Of a stretch of DNA of 40,148 bases, positions 1 to 8,631 are shown piece by piece. A model generated the notes under the pieces. It was given only the letters and a program-made list of their open reading frames with translations, ran no database searches and was not told the origin of the DNA. The position numbers and the translations under genes are program-made. Positions within the stretch are counted from its first letter, which is position 1. Every line of letters begins with the position of its first letter. Location of the stretch: positions 159,001 through 199,148 of the forward strand of contig CACYAW010000001.1 in NCBI GenBank assembly GCA_902772455.1, written 5' to 3'. Origin of the DNA: an uncultured Bacteroidales bacterium (lineage in GTDB: Bacteria; Bacteroidota; Bacteroidia; Bacteroidales; Muribaculaceae).

Positions 1-285
1 AGAACCTATATGATTATTGCGAATACATATATTCTTTGTAACGCGTTTTGGGTTATGGTAATCCGTTCGTCATACTCAAATCGTTTCGCATATTTATCAT
101 GGTTCATATACCCTGTGGTGATGGCTTATCCGTTATTGAGAATGAATTTATGGAAAGATCAAGACCGAAAAACAGCACTTATCTTATTCCTTTATTCCGG
201 TTTCACTTTCTTTATGTTCTTTATTTTCTATTTTGGAACCGGTAACGGATTCCAGGGTTTTAACCAATATTGGTGGCTCGATTAG
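1..285 (+). CDS. EpsG-family polysaccharide polymerase, C-terminal fragment
   Basis: The reading frame is open from the first base of the window and ends with TAG at 283-285, so only the last 94 or so residues of a larger membrane protein are visible. The segment has two hydrophobic stretches and the phrase SNRFAYLSWF followed by a short YPLL segment. That combination is typical of the C-terminal end of EpsG-family proteins, which are multi-spanning membrane proteins thought to polymerise exopolysaccharide repeat units. It is followed after 33 bases by a glycosyltransferase, as expected for a capsule or exopolysaccharide locus. The ATG at 10 is internal and not a real start. The family call rests on a short fragment; a generic O-antigen polymerase is the alternative. 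Confidence 0.7.
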   Translation, partial: RTYMIIANTYILCNAFWVMVIRSSYSNRFAYLSWFIYPVVMAYPLLRMNLWKDQDRKTALILFLYSGFTFFMFFIFYFGTGNGFQGFNQYWWLD

Positions 286-318
286 TCATTTTTAATGACA
301 TTTGACAAGACTTGTAGA

Positions 319-1221
319 ATGATAGAGTTAACAGTTTTTACACCAGCATATAACAGAGCCCATACGATTGGACGTACTTATGATAGCTTGTGCCGTCAGA
401 CCTGCAAGGATTTTTGCTGGCTGGTTGTCGATGATGGTTCGTCAGATAATACACGTCAACTTGTGGAGGGATGGATTGCAGAAGGAAAAATCCCGATTAA
501 GTACATCTATCAAAAGAACCAAGGTATGCACGGCGCTCACAATACAGCATATCGTAATATTGACACGCCCTTGAACACTTGCATTGATAGTGATGATTAT
601 ATGCCTGATGATGCGGTAGAAAAGATTTTGAACTGTTGGCATAAGTATGGAAGTGATGAAGTCGCTGGTCTCATCGGCCTTGATGTGACCGAAGATGGTC
701 ATGTTATAGGAACTGAATTCCCAAAATCATTGTTTAGGACGACGCTTCATGATTTCTATCAAGCAGGAGGTAGAGGTGACAAAAAATTGGTCTATCGCAC
801 AGACGTCATTAAACGCTATCCTGAATATCCGATTTTTGAAGGTGAACGTTATGTGGGCTTAGCTTATAAGTATATGCTTATTGATCAAGACTTTGAGCTT
901 GTTACATTGAATGAGCCTCTAGTCATTGTTGAATATCAGCAGGATGGCTCTAGTTTCAATATGTATAAACAATATTGGAATAATCCTAAAGGTTTTGCGT
1001 TTTATCGTAAAACAGAGATGAAGACAGCAAAATCTCTGAAACGTAAGCTGGAAGTGTGTACTCATTATGTATCAAGTTGCATCATAAGTCGAAATTGGCG
1101 TTTTATTTGCGAAAGTCCAGAAAAACTACTTACGCTATGCTGCGTGCCAAGTGGGTTGTTATTATATTTTGTCATTTATTACAAAGTTAAAAATGGCATG
1201 AAAATGCGCATCAATAAATAA
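319..1221 (+). CDS. Family 2 glycosyltransferase
   Basis: A GT-A fold glycosyltransferase that would transfer a sugar from a nucleotide donor onto the growing lipid-linked repeat unit at the cytoplasmic face. Counting from the ATG at 319, the N-terminus reads VFTPAYNRAHTI, the nucleotide-binding DDGSSD lies at about residues 38-43 and the metal-binding DSDD at about 90-93. An upstream in-frame ATG at 295 would add eight residues before the conserved first strand; I prefer 319 because the family normally begins just before that strand. Its stop shares one base with the next start (TAATG), so the two are translationally linked. The DNA is AT-rich compared with genes after 4.3 kb. Donor and acceptor cannot be read from sequence. 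Confidence 0.88.
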   Translation: MIELTVFTPAYNRAHTIGRTYDSLCRQTCKDFCWLVVDDGSSDNTRQLVEGWIAEGKIPIKYIYQKNQGMHGAHNTAYRNIDTPLNTCIDSDDYMPDDAVEKILNCWHKYGSDEVAGLIGLDVTEDGHVIGTEFPKSLFRTTLHDFYQAGGRGDKKLVYRTDVIKRYPEYPIFEGERYVGLAYKYMLIDQDFELVTLNEPLVIVEYQQDGSSFNMYKQYWNNPKGFAFYRKTEMKTAKSLKRKLEVCTHYVSSCIISRNWRFICESPEKLLTLCCVPSGLLLYFVIYYKVKNGMKMRINK

Positions 1222-2303
1222 TGAAGATACTTCACGTCATAACATCATTATATACAGGTGGAGCTGAACACTTGTTGGTAGATCTTCTGCCATTGTTAAA
1301 AGACAATGGTAAGAATCAAGTTGATCTTTTATTAATCAATGGCGTAGAAACATCATTCAAGAAGGCTATTCAACAAAAAGGCATACAGGTCTATTCCTTG
1401 TCAATGACAAATGATGTGTACAACCCACGGAATATCTTAAGGATGCGCAAGCATCTTCAGAATTATGATATTATTCACACTCACAATACAGCATGTCAAT
1501 TGTTTGTGCCATTAGCAAGATTGTTTGCGAAATCTCCGGCTATACTGGTAACCACAGAGCATAGTTCCTCGAATCGTCGCCGTGACAGGAAGTGGATGAA
1601 ACCCCTTGATAGCTGGATGTACAATCAGTACAAAGCCATCATCTGTATTGCGGATAAACCACGTCATAATCTTGAAGAGTATATAGGCAAGAAATCTTCG
1701 TTGCTTACCATTAATAACGGTGTCGATATTAAGCGTTTTGTCCGCCCAATTAAGGATATTCATGGTCAAAAAGAGTTTGTTATAACCATGGTGGCCGGAA
1801 TCCGAGCCGAAAAGGATCATAAAACTCTGCTCAAGTCTCTAACTCATCTGCCAAATTGCTATAGACTTCAAATTGTCGGAGGAGGTGAGAAGGAGAATCG
1901 TGAACAGGTGAAAGCGATATGTCATGATTTAGGCCTTGATGATCGGGTCGATTTTATGGGTGTGCGCCAAGATGTTCCCGAGATTTTAGAAAACAGCGAT
2001 ATCTTAGTCCTTTCATCTCATTGGGAGGGGCTGTCGCTTTCCAGCATAGAAGGCATGGCAAGTGGCCGTCCATTCATAGCTAGTGACGTGGATGGTCTGC
2101 GCGAAATTGTGGGTGGTGCTGGGGCTCTTTTCCCTCATGGAGATGACCAAGAATTGGCAGCTCAAATTCAACATCTGTGTGAGCATCCCGATGAATACCA
2201 GATGGTGGCACAAAGATGCCAAGAAAGGGCTAGTCAATATGATATATCAATTATGGCCCAAAAATATCTACAATTATATCACAGTCTATTCAGTGGTAAT
2301 TGA
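1221..2303 (+). CDS. Family 4 glycosyltransferase
   Basis: A GT-B fold retaining glycosyltransferase of about 360 residues, a normal length for the family. The N-terminus shows the glycine-rich acceptor-side loop HVITSLYTGGAEH, and the C-terminal domain carries the donor-binding E-x7-E pattern at residues 269-277 (EGLSLSSIE), followed by GMASGRPFIASDVDGLREI. The start codon overlaps the preceding stop by one base, and the next gene begins 18 bases after its stop, consistent with one transcript. It probably adds one residue of the repeat unit. The sugar specificity is unknown. Confidence 0.9.
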   Translation: MKILHVITSLYTGGAEHLLVDLLPLLKDNGKNQVDLLLINGVETSFKKAIQQKGIQVYSLSMTNDVYNPRNILRMRKHLQNYDIIHTHNTACQLFVPLARLFAKSPAILVTTEHSSSNRRRDRKWMKPLDSWMYNQYKAIICIADKPRHNLEEYIGKKSSLLTINNGVDIKRFVRPIKDIHGQKEFVITMVAGIRAEKDHKTLLKSLTHLPNCYRLQIVGGGEKENREQVKAICHDLGLDDRVDFMGVRQDVPEILENSDILVLSSHWEGLSLSSIEGMASGRPFIASDVDGLREIVGGAGALFPHGDDQELAAQIQHLCEHPDEYQMVAQRCQERASQYDISIMAQKYLQLYHSLFSGN

Positions 2304-2321
2304 TACAAAATGTATTAGAGT

Positions 2322-3143
2322 ATGGCTAGAATATCGGTAATTATGGGAATCTATAATTGTGCTTCCACACTTGTTGAAGCACTAGATTCTATCTATGCCC
2401 AGACCTATCAAGACTTTAAGATTATCTTGTGTGAAGATGGCTCGGCTGATAACACTTACGAGGTAGCGGAAGAGTATGTAGCCCATCAAGACAATATTAT
2501 TCTTATTAGAAATGAAAAGAATTTAAAGTTGGCAGGTACTTTAAATCGCTGTCTTAAATATGTCGATACTGAATATGTAGCACGAATGGATGGGGATGAT
2601 GTCTCTTTACCAACACGGTTTGAGAAAGAAGTGGCATTTCTTGATGAACATCCAGAGTATGCTCTTGTAAGTTGTCCAATGATATATTTTGATGAGAGTG
2701 GAGATTGGATGATAGGTTCTCAAAAGGAAAAGCCGAAAAAAACAGACTTTTATTTTGGACATCTTTTTTGCCATGCTCCAATGATGATGAGAACAAGTGT
2801 GTTAAAAGAAGTTGGTGGATATACTGATGAACCATGGACCATTCGTTGTGAAGATTATTATTTGTGGTATAAGATTTATAAAGCTGGATATGTTGGATAT
2901 AATATTCAAGAGCCACTATATAAGATGCGGGACAATCGTGTCGCTTTTAGGCGGCGGACTATACAAAGCCGGTGGAATTTTTATAAGGTATCAGTAAAGG
3001 TAAAAAAATCTTTAGGTTTAAAATTCCCATATCTTTCAGGATGCTTTGACTTGGCAAAGGTATTGCTACCGAACTCAGTCTTAAGATCGTGTAGACAACT
3101 ATTGGGGCGTTTATTATTAATAGGAAACTCAGTAAAGGGATGA
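2322..3143 (+). CDS. Family 2 glycosyltransferase
   Basis: A GT-A glycosyltransferase of 273 residues. It has the first-strand motif ISVIMGIYNCASTL, the nucleotide-binding CEDGSADNT around residues 38-45 and the metal-binding DGDD at 90-93. The middle contains the acceptor-site region HAPMMMRTSVL. The pattern resembles inverting transferases of capsule loci, such as those adding hexoses or N-acetylhexosamines. The last 60 residues are basic and hydrophobic and may dock on the membrane. It lies 18 bases after the previous gene in the same direction. Exact donor unknown. Confidence 0.88.
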   Translation: MARISVIMGIYNCASTLVEALDSIYAQTYQDFKIILCEDGSADNTYEVAEEYVAHQDNIILIRNEKNLKLAGTLNRCLKYVDTEYVARMDGDDVSLPTRFEKEVAFLDEHPEYALVSCPMIYFDESGDWMIGSQKEKPKKTDFYFGHLFCHAPMMMRTSVLKEVGGYTDEPWTIRCEDYYLWYKIYKAGYVGYNIQEPLYKMRDNRVAFRRRTIQSRWNFYKVSVKVKKSLGLKFPYLSGCFDLAKVLLPNSVLRSCRQLLGRLLLIGNSVKG

Positions 3144-3177
3144 CCGATTCTTAGTTTTTGGATTATTGTGATTTGGT

Positions 3178-4203
3178 ATGCTGGCATTCTATTTATTAGT
3201 GCTATTGATAAGTTTTTATGGTTTGGGATTGAGGAAAGATTCCACTCATGGAGAGGCCTTGTCAATAGAACAATGCAATGCAATTAAAGGCATATCAATT
3301 TTATTGGTCTTCATCAGTCACGCTAGTCAATATGTCTCGGCAAGCGGTTATCAGTACTCCATGTTTGGAGATGATATTTTTCTAAACATCAAGTCGTCAA
3401 TTGGACAATTGTGTGTGGTCATGTTCTTCTTTTACTCTGGCTATGGAACGGAATTGTCAATTGAGAGAAAAGGGAAGCAGTATGTAAAAGGCATGCCCAA
3501 GCGTCGGGTATTCACGACACTTGTAAACTTCGATATAGCGGTTTTAGTTTTCGTTATCATCAATCTGCTGTTGGGGATTAGGATGCCCGTGCCGAGAGTT
3601 GTAATGAGTTTATTTGCTTGGGACTCAATCGGTAATAGTGAATGGTATATTTTTGATATCCTGGCGTTGTATGTCATAACATATATATCTTCACTGGTGG
3701 TATCGAGCAATAAGATTAGGTTTTGCCTGATATTATCGATGACCCTCTTATTGGTTTTTGCTTTGTATTTCTTGAAGGGATCCTGGTGGTATAACACACT
3801 TCTTGCTTACCCTGCTGGCGTTCTCTTGGCTATGAACAAAGAGCGGTTCGTTAAACTGATGACGAATCATTTTTGGCCAATACTGTTCGTGCTAGTAGCG
3901 CTGTTTACAGTCCTTTTTGTATATAAAAAGACCAATGTGCTGGTCTATAATGCAGCAAGTGTGGCTTTTGCTTTTGGGGTTGTGGCGTTGACATTTAGAA
4001 TCAGAATACAAAATCGGTTCCTAATTTGGTTGGGTGCACAGTTATTCCCGTTGTACATCTATCAACGTTTGCCGATGTTGACAATCAAGGAATTGAATCC
4101 AGCAATGATTGTTCATTTTCCTGTTGTCTTTTACCTATTATCTTTTTTGGTCACGATTGTTATTGCCATGTCCTACAAGTATTGGAAAGTTTCTTTTCGA
4201 TGA
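3178..4203 (+). CDS. Acyltransferase family 3 (OafA-like) membrane protein
   Basis: A 341-residue integral membrane protein with about ten hydrophobic segments. The first long segment carries ISILLVFISHAS, where His48 fits the conserved histidine of acyltransferase family 3, and MFFFYSGYG further on matches the second conserved region. Members O-acylate (often acetylate) sugars of polysaccharides at the membrane. Position among glycosyltransferases suggests it decorates the polymer made here. The gene is AT-rich and is followed by 70 bases without a gene, after which composition and codon use change. A second protein of the same family is at 19745. Substrate and acyl donor cannot be inferred. 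Confidence 0.8.
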   Translation: MLAFYLLVLLISFYGLGLRKDSTHGEALSIEQCNAIKGISILLVFISHASQYVSASGYQYSMFGDDIFLNIKSSIGQLCVVMFFFYSGYGTELSIERKGKQYVKGMPKRRVFTTLVNFDIAVLVFVIINLLLGIRMPVPRVVMSLFAWDSIGNSEWYIFDILALYVITYISSLVVSSNKIRFCLILSMTLLLVFALYFLKGSWWYNTLLAYPAGVLLAMNKERFVKLMTNHFWPILFVLVALFTVLFVYKKTNVLVYNAASVAFAFGVVALTFRIRIQNRFLIWLGAQLFPLYIYQRLPMLTIKELNPAMIVHFPVVFYLLSFLVTIVIAMSYKYWKVSFR

Positions 4204-4273
4204 CAGAAAGACGTTGTTGCTTAAGTATTCAAAAAAAGAGACGATACTTGGTTTTGAGAATAAATAATTGAAG

Positions 4274-5392
4274 ATGAAACTAGTTCGTAGTTCTACAGTG
4301 CCCCAGTCATTGAATACGTTTTGCCGGGGCGTTTTAAAGGAGTTGTCACAGCAGTACGAAGTAGTGGCTGTTTCTTCGCCTGGTGATTCGCTTGACGAGG
4401 TGGGACGGCGCGAGGGTGTGCGTACTATTGCAGTCCCCATGCAGCGGCATATCTCGCTCTGGAATGACTTGAAGTCGTTGTGGCGCATGTGGTGTGTATT
4501 GCGCAAGGAGCGTCCTGATATGATTCACTCGATGACCCCTAAAGCGGGGCTCATCAGCATGATGGCTGGCTGGTTGGCTGGCGTGCCAGTGCGTATTCAT
4601 ACGTTCACCGGGTTGGTATGGCCTACTGCTACAGGATTGAAACGGCGCATTCTCATGGCGACCGATTGGCTTACCTGTGCCTGCGCTACACACATCATTC
4701 CTGAGGGTGAAGGGGTGAAGAACGATTTGCTGAATCACAACATCACTCATAAACCCATTAAAGTGCTGGGGTATGGCAATATCCGCGGCATCGACATGGA
4801 ACATTATAATCCAGCAGCTTTAAATCGGGGTCATCACGATGGTTTCACTTTTGTGTTTGTCGGACGAATTGTGCGTGACAAAGGCATTAACGAACTCATC
4901 GCGGCTTTTGATAGGCTACACAAGGAGCATAAGGATGTTAGGCTGGTATTGGTAGGAGATCGAGAAGACAAACTGGATCCTGTCGCCCCCGAAACATTAG
5001 ATCGCATCAATCGCGGGGATGGAATCGAAGCGGTTGGCAAGCAGAGTGATGTGCGTCTGTTTTACGCTCAAGCTGATGCTTTGGTTTTCCCCAGTTATCG
5101 AGAGGGATTTCCTAATGTTGTCATCGAGGCTGGCGCCATGGGCTTGCCTAGCATTGTCACCGATATTAATGGATCCCGTGAGATTATTATTGACGGTGAG
5201 AATGGTGTTATCGTCCCCCCTCAGGATGAATTGTCGCTTTATCAGGCTATGAAACACTATGTGGAACATCCTGATGATGTTGCTGCGATGGCGGCCAATG
5301 CGCGTCCGCTCATCGCTTCTCGTTACGAGCAAGGTTACGTCCGTCGTTGCCTTTATGACTTTTATCACGAAGTATTAAAGAATCAAAAGTGA
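4274..5392 (+). CDS. Family 4 glycosyltransferase, PglA-like
   Basis: A GT-B glycosyltransferase of about 372 residues. I start it at the ATG at 4274; the TTG at 4268 would add two residues. The N-terminal domain contains HSMTPKAGLISMMAG and HTFTGLVWP, phrases typical of the transferases that act directly after the phosphoglycosyl transferase, such as Campylobacter PglA, which adds GalNAc to undecaprenyl-diphospho-bacillosamine. The C-terminal domain has E277 and E285 in REGFPNVVIEAGAMG. Its stop overlaps the GTG start of the phosphoglycosyl transferase by four bases, supporting a coupled first and second step of repeat-unit assembly. The specific sugar is inferred from context only. Confidence 0.87.
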   Translation: MKLVRSSTVPQSLNTFCRGVLKELSQQYEVVAVSSPGDSLDEVGRREGVRTIAVPMQRHISLWNDLKSLWRMWCVLRKERPDMIHSMTPKAGLISMMAGWLAGVPVRIHTFTGLVWPTATGLKRRILMATDWLTCACATHIIPEGEGVKNDLLNHNITHKPIKVLGYGNIRGIDMEHYNPAALNRGHHDGFTFVFVGRIVRDKGINELIAAFDRLHKEHKDVRLVLVGDREDKLDPVAPETLDRINRGDGIEAVGKQSDVRLFYAQADALVFPSYREGFPNVVIEAGAMGLPSIVTDINGSREIIIDGENGVIVPPQDELSLYQAMKHYVEHPDDVAAMAANARPLIASRYEQGYVRRCLYDFYHEVLKNQK

Positions 5393-6003
5393 GTATATAT
5401 CGAGACTGTATCAAGCGCGTTTTGGGCTTTTGCATCGCCCTCGTAGCTTTAATATGTTTGTCGCCACTGTTATTGGTGGTGACGGTATGGTTGCATTTTG
5501 CCAATAAAGGTGCTGGCGCATTCTTTTTTCAGGAGCGTCCTGGTAAGGATGGTAAGATATTTAAGATTATCAAGTTCAAGACAATGACCGATGAACGTGA
5601 CTCTAACGGCAAACTGCTCCCTGATGCGCAACGGTTGACAAGGGTGGGGCGTTTTGTCCGCTCGACGAGCATTGATGAATTGCCTCAGCTATTCAATGTG
5701 CTTGTTGGCGATATGGCTATCATTGGTCCCCGTCCCTTGCTGGTCCAGTATCTGCCATTATATTCAGCTGAGCAGGCGCGTCGCCATGAGGTGCGCCCCG
5801 GCATAACCGGATGGGCTCAGTGTCATGGCCGCAACACCTTATCATGGCAAGAAAAGTTCAAGCTCGACGTGTGGTATGTTGACCACTGCAGCTTTTTAAC
5901 TGACTTGAAAGTGATTTTCACAACAATAAAGAAAGTAATTGTCCGTGACGGCATCTCCCAGAACGGTCAAGCAACAATGGAAACTTTTAACGGTAATAAC
6001 TGA
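5389..6003 (+). CDS. PglC-type phosphoglycosyl transferase (initiating sugar transferase)
   Basis: A small monotopic phosphoglycosyl transferase of 204 residues, the size of Campylobacter PglC rather than the long WbaP form. It transfers a sugar-1-phosphate from UDP-sugar to undecaprenyl phosphate and so starts each repeat unit. Residues 10-36 form the re-entrant membrane helix with a Ser-Pro kink at 25-26. The catalytic Asp-Glu dyad is at 96-97 in SIDELPQ, followed by GPRPLL and RPGITGWAQ. The start is GTG inside a GTGA overlap with the upstream gene, and the stop overlaps the next gene by one base. The small form and the adjacent PglD-like gene favour a 4-amino-4,6-dideoxy sugar such as diNAc-bacillosamine as the first sugar; this is inference. 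Confidence 0.92.
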   Translation: MSIYRDCIKRVLGFCIALVALICLSPLLLVVTVWLHFANKGAGAFFFQERPGKDGKIFKIIKFKTMTDERDSNGKLLPDAQRLTRVGRFVRSTSIDELPQLFNVLVGDMAIIGPRPLLVQYLPLYSAEQARRHEVRPGITGWAQCHGRNTLSWQEKFKLDVWYVDHCSFLTDLKVIFTTIKKVIVRDGISQNGQATMETFNGNN

Positions 6004-7265
6004 TGTATTTATACGGAGCAAGCGGGCACGCAAAAGTCATTATTGACATCTTGAATGCGTCTGGAATCGAGGTTGAAGCATTGTTTGACGATGACGTGTC
6101 AATCAAGGAGTTGTTATCCATTCCCGTTAAACACCAGTGGAATGGGGAATCGCCGATAGTGGTAAGTGTCGGTAACAATCATTCGCGCAAGCAGATTGCC
6201 GAGAAACTCAAATGTGAGTTTATTACAGTCGCTCATCCCACAGCGGTGGTTTCGCCACATGCCGCTATCGGTGAAGGGACCGTTATCATGCAGGGAGCCA
6301 TCATTCAGAGTGATGTGACTATGGGCCGTCATTGTATTCTCAACACTGGCGCGTCTATAGACCATGAGTGTGTCATTGGTGACTATGTGCACATTTCTCC
6401 TCAGGCAACCTTGTGTGGAAATGTCCAGGTAGGAGAAGGTGCATGGATCGGCGCATCGGCAGTAGTGATTCCCGGAGTGAAAATTGGCAAATGGTGCACT
6501 ATTGGAGCCGGCAGTGTCGTCGTGAGTGACATTCCCGATGGAGCTATTGCCTATGGTAATCCCTGCAGGATTAAGTCCTATAATGTCACTCCATGCCTTG
6601 ACCAACGTTTCTCATCCACAAACCGAATAGCCATTTATGGTGCTGGAGGACTTGGGCGTGAGGTGGCTGGTGGCATACAGCGCATTAACAAGGCTGGACA
6701 CCAGCAATGGGAGATTGTCGGATTCTTTGACGATAATATCCCTGTTGGGACACAGGTGTCACATTATGGCAAGGTATTGGGTGGCATTAACGAGTTGAAT
6801 GCATTTGACGAGCCGTTGGCTCTTGCAATTGCGGTGGGCTCACCGAAGACGAGAAAATTTATCTATAACCTTATCAAAAACGAGAATATCACCTTCCCCA
6901 ATCTGATTGCACCGTCGTTCAGGATTCTGGATAACAAGACTTTCACGATAGGGCAAGGAAACATCATCCAGGATAATTGCAGCGTCACATGTGATGTCAA
7001 GATAGGTGACTTTAACGTCTTCAATGGCTCCAATGCCATGGGACACGACGTCAATGTGGGCAATTATAATGTGATGATGCCGGGTGTCCGCCTGTCGGGT
7101 GAGGTTACAGTGGGTGATTGCAACCTTTTGGGCGTTGGCAGCGTGGTGCTGCAGCGTGTCAAGATCGGTAACAACTTGACCTTGGGCGCCGGTAGTGTGA
7201 TGATGACCAAGCCCAAAGATGGACTCACCTATATCGGTGTCCCTGCCAAGAAGTTTGATTTTTAA
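6003..7265 (+). CDS. Fused double PglD/NeuD-type sugar acyltransferase
   Basis: A 420-residue protein made of two complete PglD/NeuD-type acyltransferases. Each half has an N-terminal Rossmann-like sugar-nucleotide domain (YLYGASGHAK at 2-11; IAIYGAGGLGRE at 209-220) and a left-handed beta-helix of hexapeptide repeats. The general-base histidine of the family fits His121 in the first half (SIDHECVIGD) and His348 in the second (GHDVNVGN). The linker is about 12 residues around 194-207. PglD uses acetyl-CoA to N-acetylate UDP-4-amino sugars. The first half looks like a standard PglD; the second half is closer to the separate protein at 14110-14751, both ending in GVPAKxFDF. Usual family length is about 200-215 residues, so this is a true doubling. 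The second half might use an acyl-ACP made by the following genes (inference). Confidence 0.85.
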   Translation: MYLYGASGHAKVIIDILNASGIEVEALFDDDVSIKELLSIPVKHQWNGESPIVVSVGNNHSRKQIAEKLKCEFITVAHPTAVVSPHAAIGEGTVIMQGAIIQSDVTMGRHCILNTGASIDHECVIGDYVHISPQATLCGNVQVGEGAWIGASAVVIPGVKIGKWCTIGAGSVVVSDIPDGAIAYGNPCRIKSYNVTPCLDQRFSSTNRIAIYGAGGLGREVAGGIQRINKAGHQQWEIVGFFDDNIPVGTQVSHYGKVLGGINELNAFDEPLALAIAVGSPKTRKFIYNLIKNENITFPNLIAPSFRILDNKTFTIGQGNIIQDNCSVTCDVKIGDFNVFNGSNAMGHDVNVGNYNVMMPGVRLSGEVTVGDCNLLGVGSVVLQRVKIGNNLTLGAGSVMMTKPKDGLTYIGVPAKKFDF

Positions 7266-7286
7266 TGATTTACGACTGAATAATCA

Positions 7287-8030
7287 ATGGAAAATAATCC
7301 CTTTTCACTCGACGGAAAAACGATTTTAGTTACAGGCGCTTCATCCGGTATCGGACAGACAACGGCTATCTCATGTGCTAAAATGGGGGCCAATGTGGTT
7401 ATCACTGGACGTGACCAAGGGCGCCTCCAGACAACCGCGGACCTCTCGGGTAATGCAGTGACGCAGATAGTTGCCGATTTGACCGTGCAAGCCGATATGG
7501 AGAATCTCCTGGCCGCGCTCCCGCCACTTGATGGTGCGGTATTGTGCGCTGGCAACTCCACAACGCTGCCGTTGCAGTTTGGCTCCCGTGAAAAGTTTGA
7601 CGAAATGTTTGACGTCAATTTCTTTGCTCCAGTCGAGCTGTTGCGGTTGATGTACAAGAAGAAAATACTCCAGAAAGGCTCTTCAGTGGTTCTCCTTGCC
7701 TCGATAGGCGGTACGCACAGTTTTATGCCAGGCAATGGCGTGTACGGCGCATCCAAGGCCGCGCTCAATTCGGTGATGAAATATGCCGCCCGCGAATATG
7801 CTTCTCGCAAGATTCGTGTCAACAGCATCTGCCCTGGCATGGTAGATACCCCACTCATCCATCGGGGTACGATTACCGAGGAACAATTGGCCGAGGACGC
7901 CAAGCGTTACCCACTGGGACGATATGGCAAGCCCGAAGACATAGCTAACGGTGCGATATATCTTCTTAGTGATGCCTCTTCCTGGCTTACAGGCCATGAT
8001 TTAGTCATTGATGGCGGCTTTTCTATATAG
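7287..8030 (+). CDS. Short-chain dehydrogenase/reductase, FabG-like
   Basis: A classical SDR of 247 residues. It has the NAD(P)-binding TGASSGIG at 16-23, the active-site Asn111 and the triad Ser139, Tyr153, Lys157 in VYGASK, plus the C-terminal TGHDLVIDGG typical of 3-oxoacyl-ACP reductases. It probably reduces a 3-oxoacyl chain on one of the nearby acyl carrier proteins to the 3-hydroxyacyl form; a sugar-nucleotide substrate is also possible. It lies 21 bases after the double acyltransferase and is followed by a 106-base gap with a promoter, so it is probably the last gene of the upstream transcript unless there is read-through. Confidence 0.88.
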   Translation: MENNPFSLDGKTILVTGASSGIGQTTAISCAKMGANVVITGRDQGRLQTTADLSGNAVTQIVADLTVQADMENLLAALPPLDGAVLCAGNSTTLPLQFGSREKFDEMFDVNFFAPVELLRLMYKKKILQKGSSVVLLASIGGTHSFMPGNGVYGASKAALNSVMKYAAREYASRKIRVNSICPGMVDTPLIHRGTITEEQLAEDAKRYPLGRYGKPEDIANGAIYLLSDASSWLTGHDLVIDGGFSI

Positions 8031-8044
8031 TTTTTTGATGAATT

Positions 8045-8076
8045 TTTGGTGATTTTCAAAATTGTGTGTACTTTTG
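8045..8076 (+). promoter_or_regulatory. Bacteroidetes-type promoter for the first acyl module
   Basis: TTTG at 8045-8048, a 20-base spacer and TACTTTTG at 8069-8076 match the sigma-ABfr consensus TTTG-N19-21-TAnnTTTG exactly. Transcription would start about 8083, leaving a leader of about 54 bases before the ACP gene at 8137. It gives the acyl-building genes their own start inside the polysaccharide locus. Confidence 0.72.
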
Positions 8077-8136
8077 CTCGTCTAAATCGAGAAATTGATT
8101 GATCGTGACTTTTAATGAACGCAATAACACTACAAT

Positions 8137-8370
8137 ATGAACATTCAGGAATTTATTGAAAACTTCGCTGCTCAGTTTGATGACACTGATGTGGCAGATT
8201 TTACCGCCGAAACCAAATTCAAACAGCTCGATGAATGGTCATCGCTTACCGCTTTATCGGTAATCGCTATGGTGGATGATGAGTATGATGTGATTATCAA
8301 GGGTAATGACATCATCAATTCCGAGACGATTCAAGACCTGTATGACGTTGTTGTCAAACTGCACGGATAG
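8137..8370 (+). CDS. Acyl carrier protein (ACP-1)
   Basis: A 77-residue acidic four-helix carrier protein. The phosphopantetheine serine is Ser36 in DEWSSLTAL; the residue before it is Ser rather than the usual Asp of the DSL motif. Helix II continues as ALSVIAMVDDEYDV. It closely resembles the ACP at 14895 (same EWSSL site and the same helix), and less so the ACPs at 8401 and 19502. It would carry an acyl intermediate as a thioester for the neighbouring ligase, KAS III and reductase. A second ACP begins 30 bases downstream. Confidence 0.92.
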   Translation: MNIQEFIENFAAQFDDTDVADFTAETKFKQLDEWSSLTALSVIAMVDDEYDVIIKGNDIINSETIQDLYDVVVKLHG

Positions 8371-8400
8371 TCCCTCTCATTAAGGGCCACAAGAGAAAAA

Positions 8401-8631
8401 ATGGAATCGCAGGTTAAGGAAATCATAGCCCGCGTGCTTAATATACCGCTGGACAAGGTCACCGATGATTTGTCGTCGGGTGACATCCCTGAATGGGATT
8501 CAGTGGGCAATTTGGCTATTATCAGTACGATAGAGCAGGAATTGGAATTGGAATTCCCGCTCGAGGATCTTTTTGACTTGACCTCTGTTCTCTCGATTGT
8601 TGAAGAGGTCAAAAAACTCACAAATGATTGA
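8401..8631 (+). CDS. Acyl carrier protein (ACP-2)
   Basis: A 76-residue ACP with the phosphopantetheine site at Ser34 in EWDSVGNL, preceded by the normal Asp. The helix II region ELELEFPLEDLFDLTS is that of stand-alone carrier proteins found with AMP-binding ligases. The ligase gene starts at 8624, overlapping its last eight bases, so this ACP is the likely partner loaded by that ligase. It is clearly different from ACP-1 directly upstream, so the locus has two carrier types side by side. Confidence 0.9.
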   Translation: MESQVKEIIARVLNIPLDKVTDDLSSGDIPEWDSVGNLAIISTIEQELELEFPLEDLFDLTSVLSIVEEVKKLTND

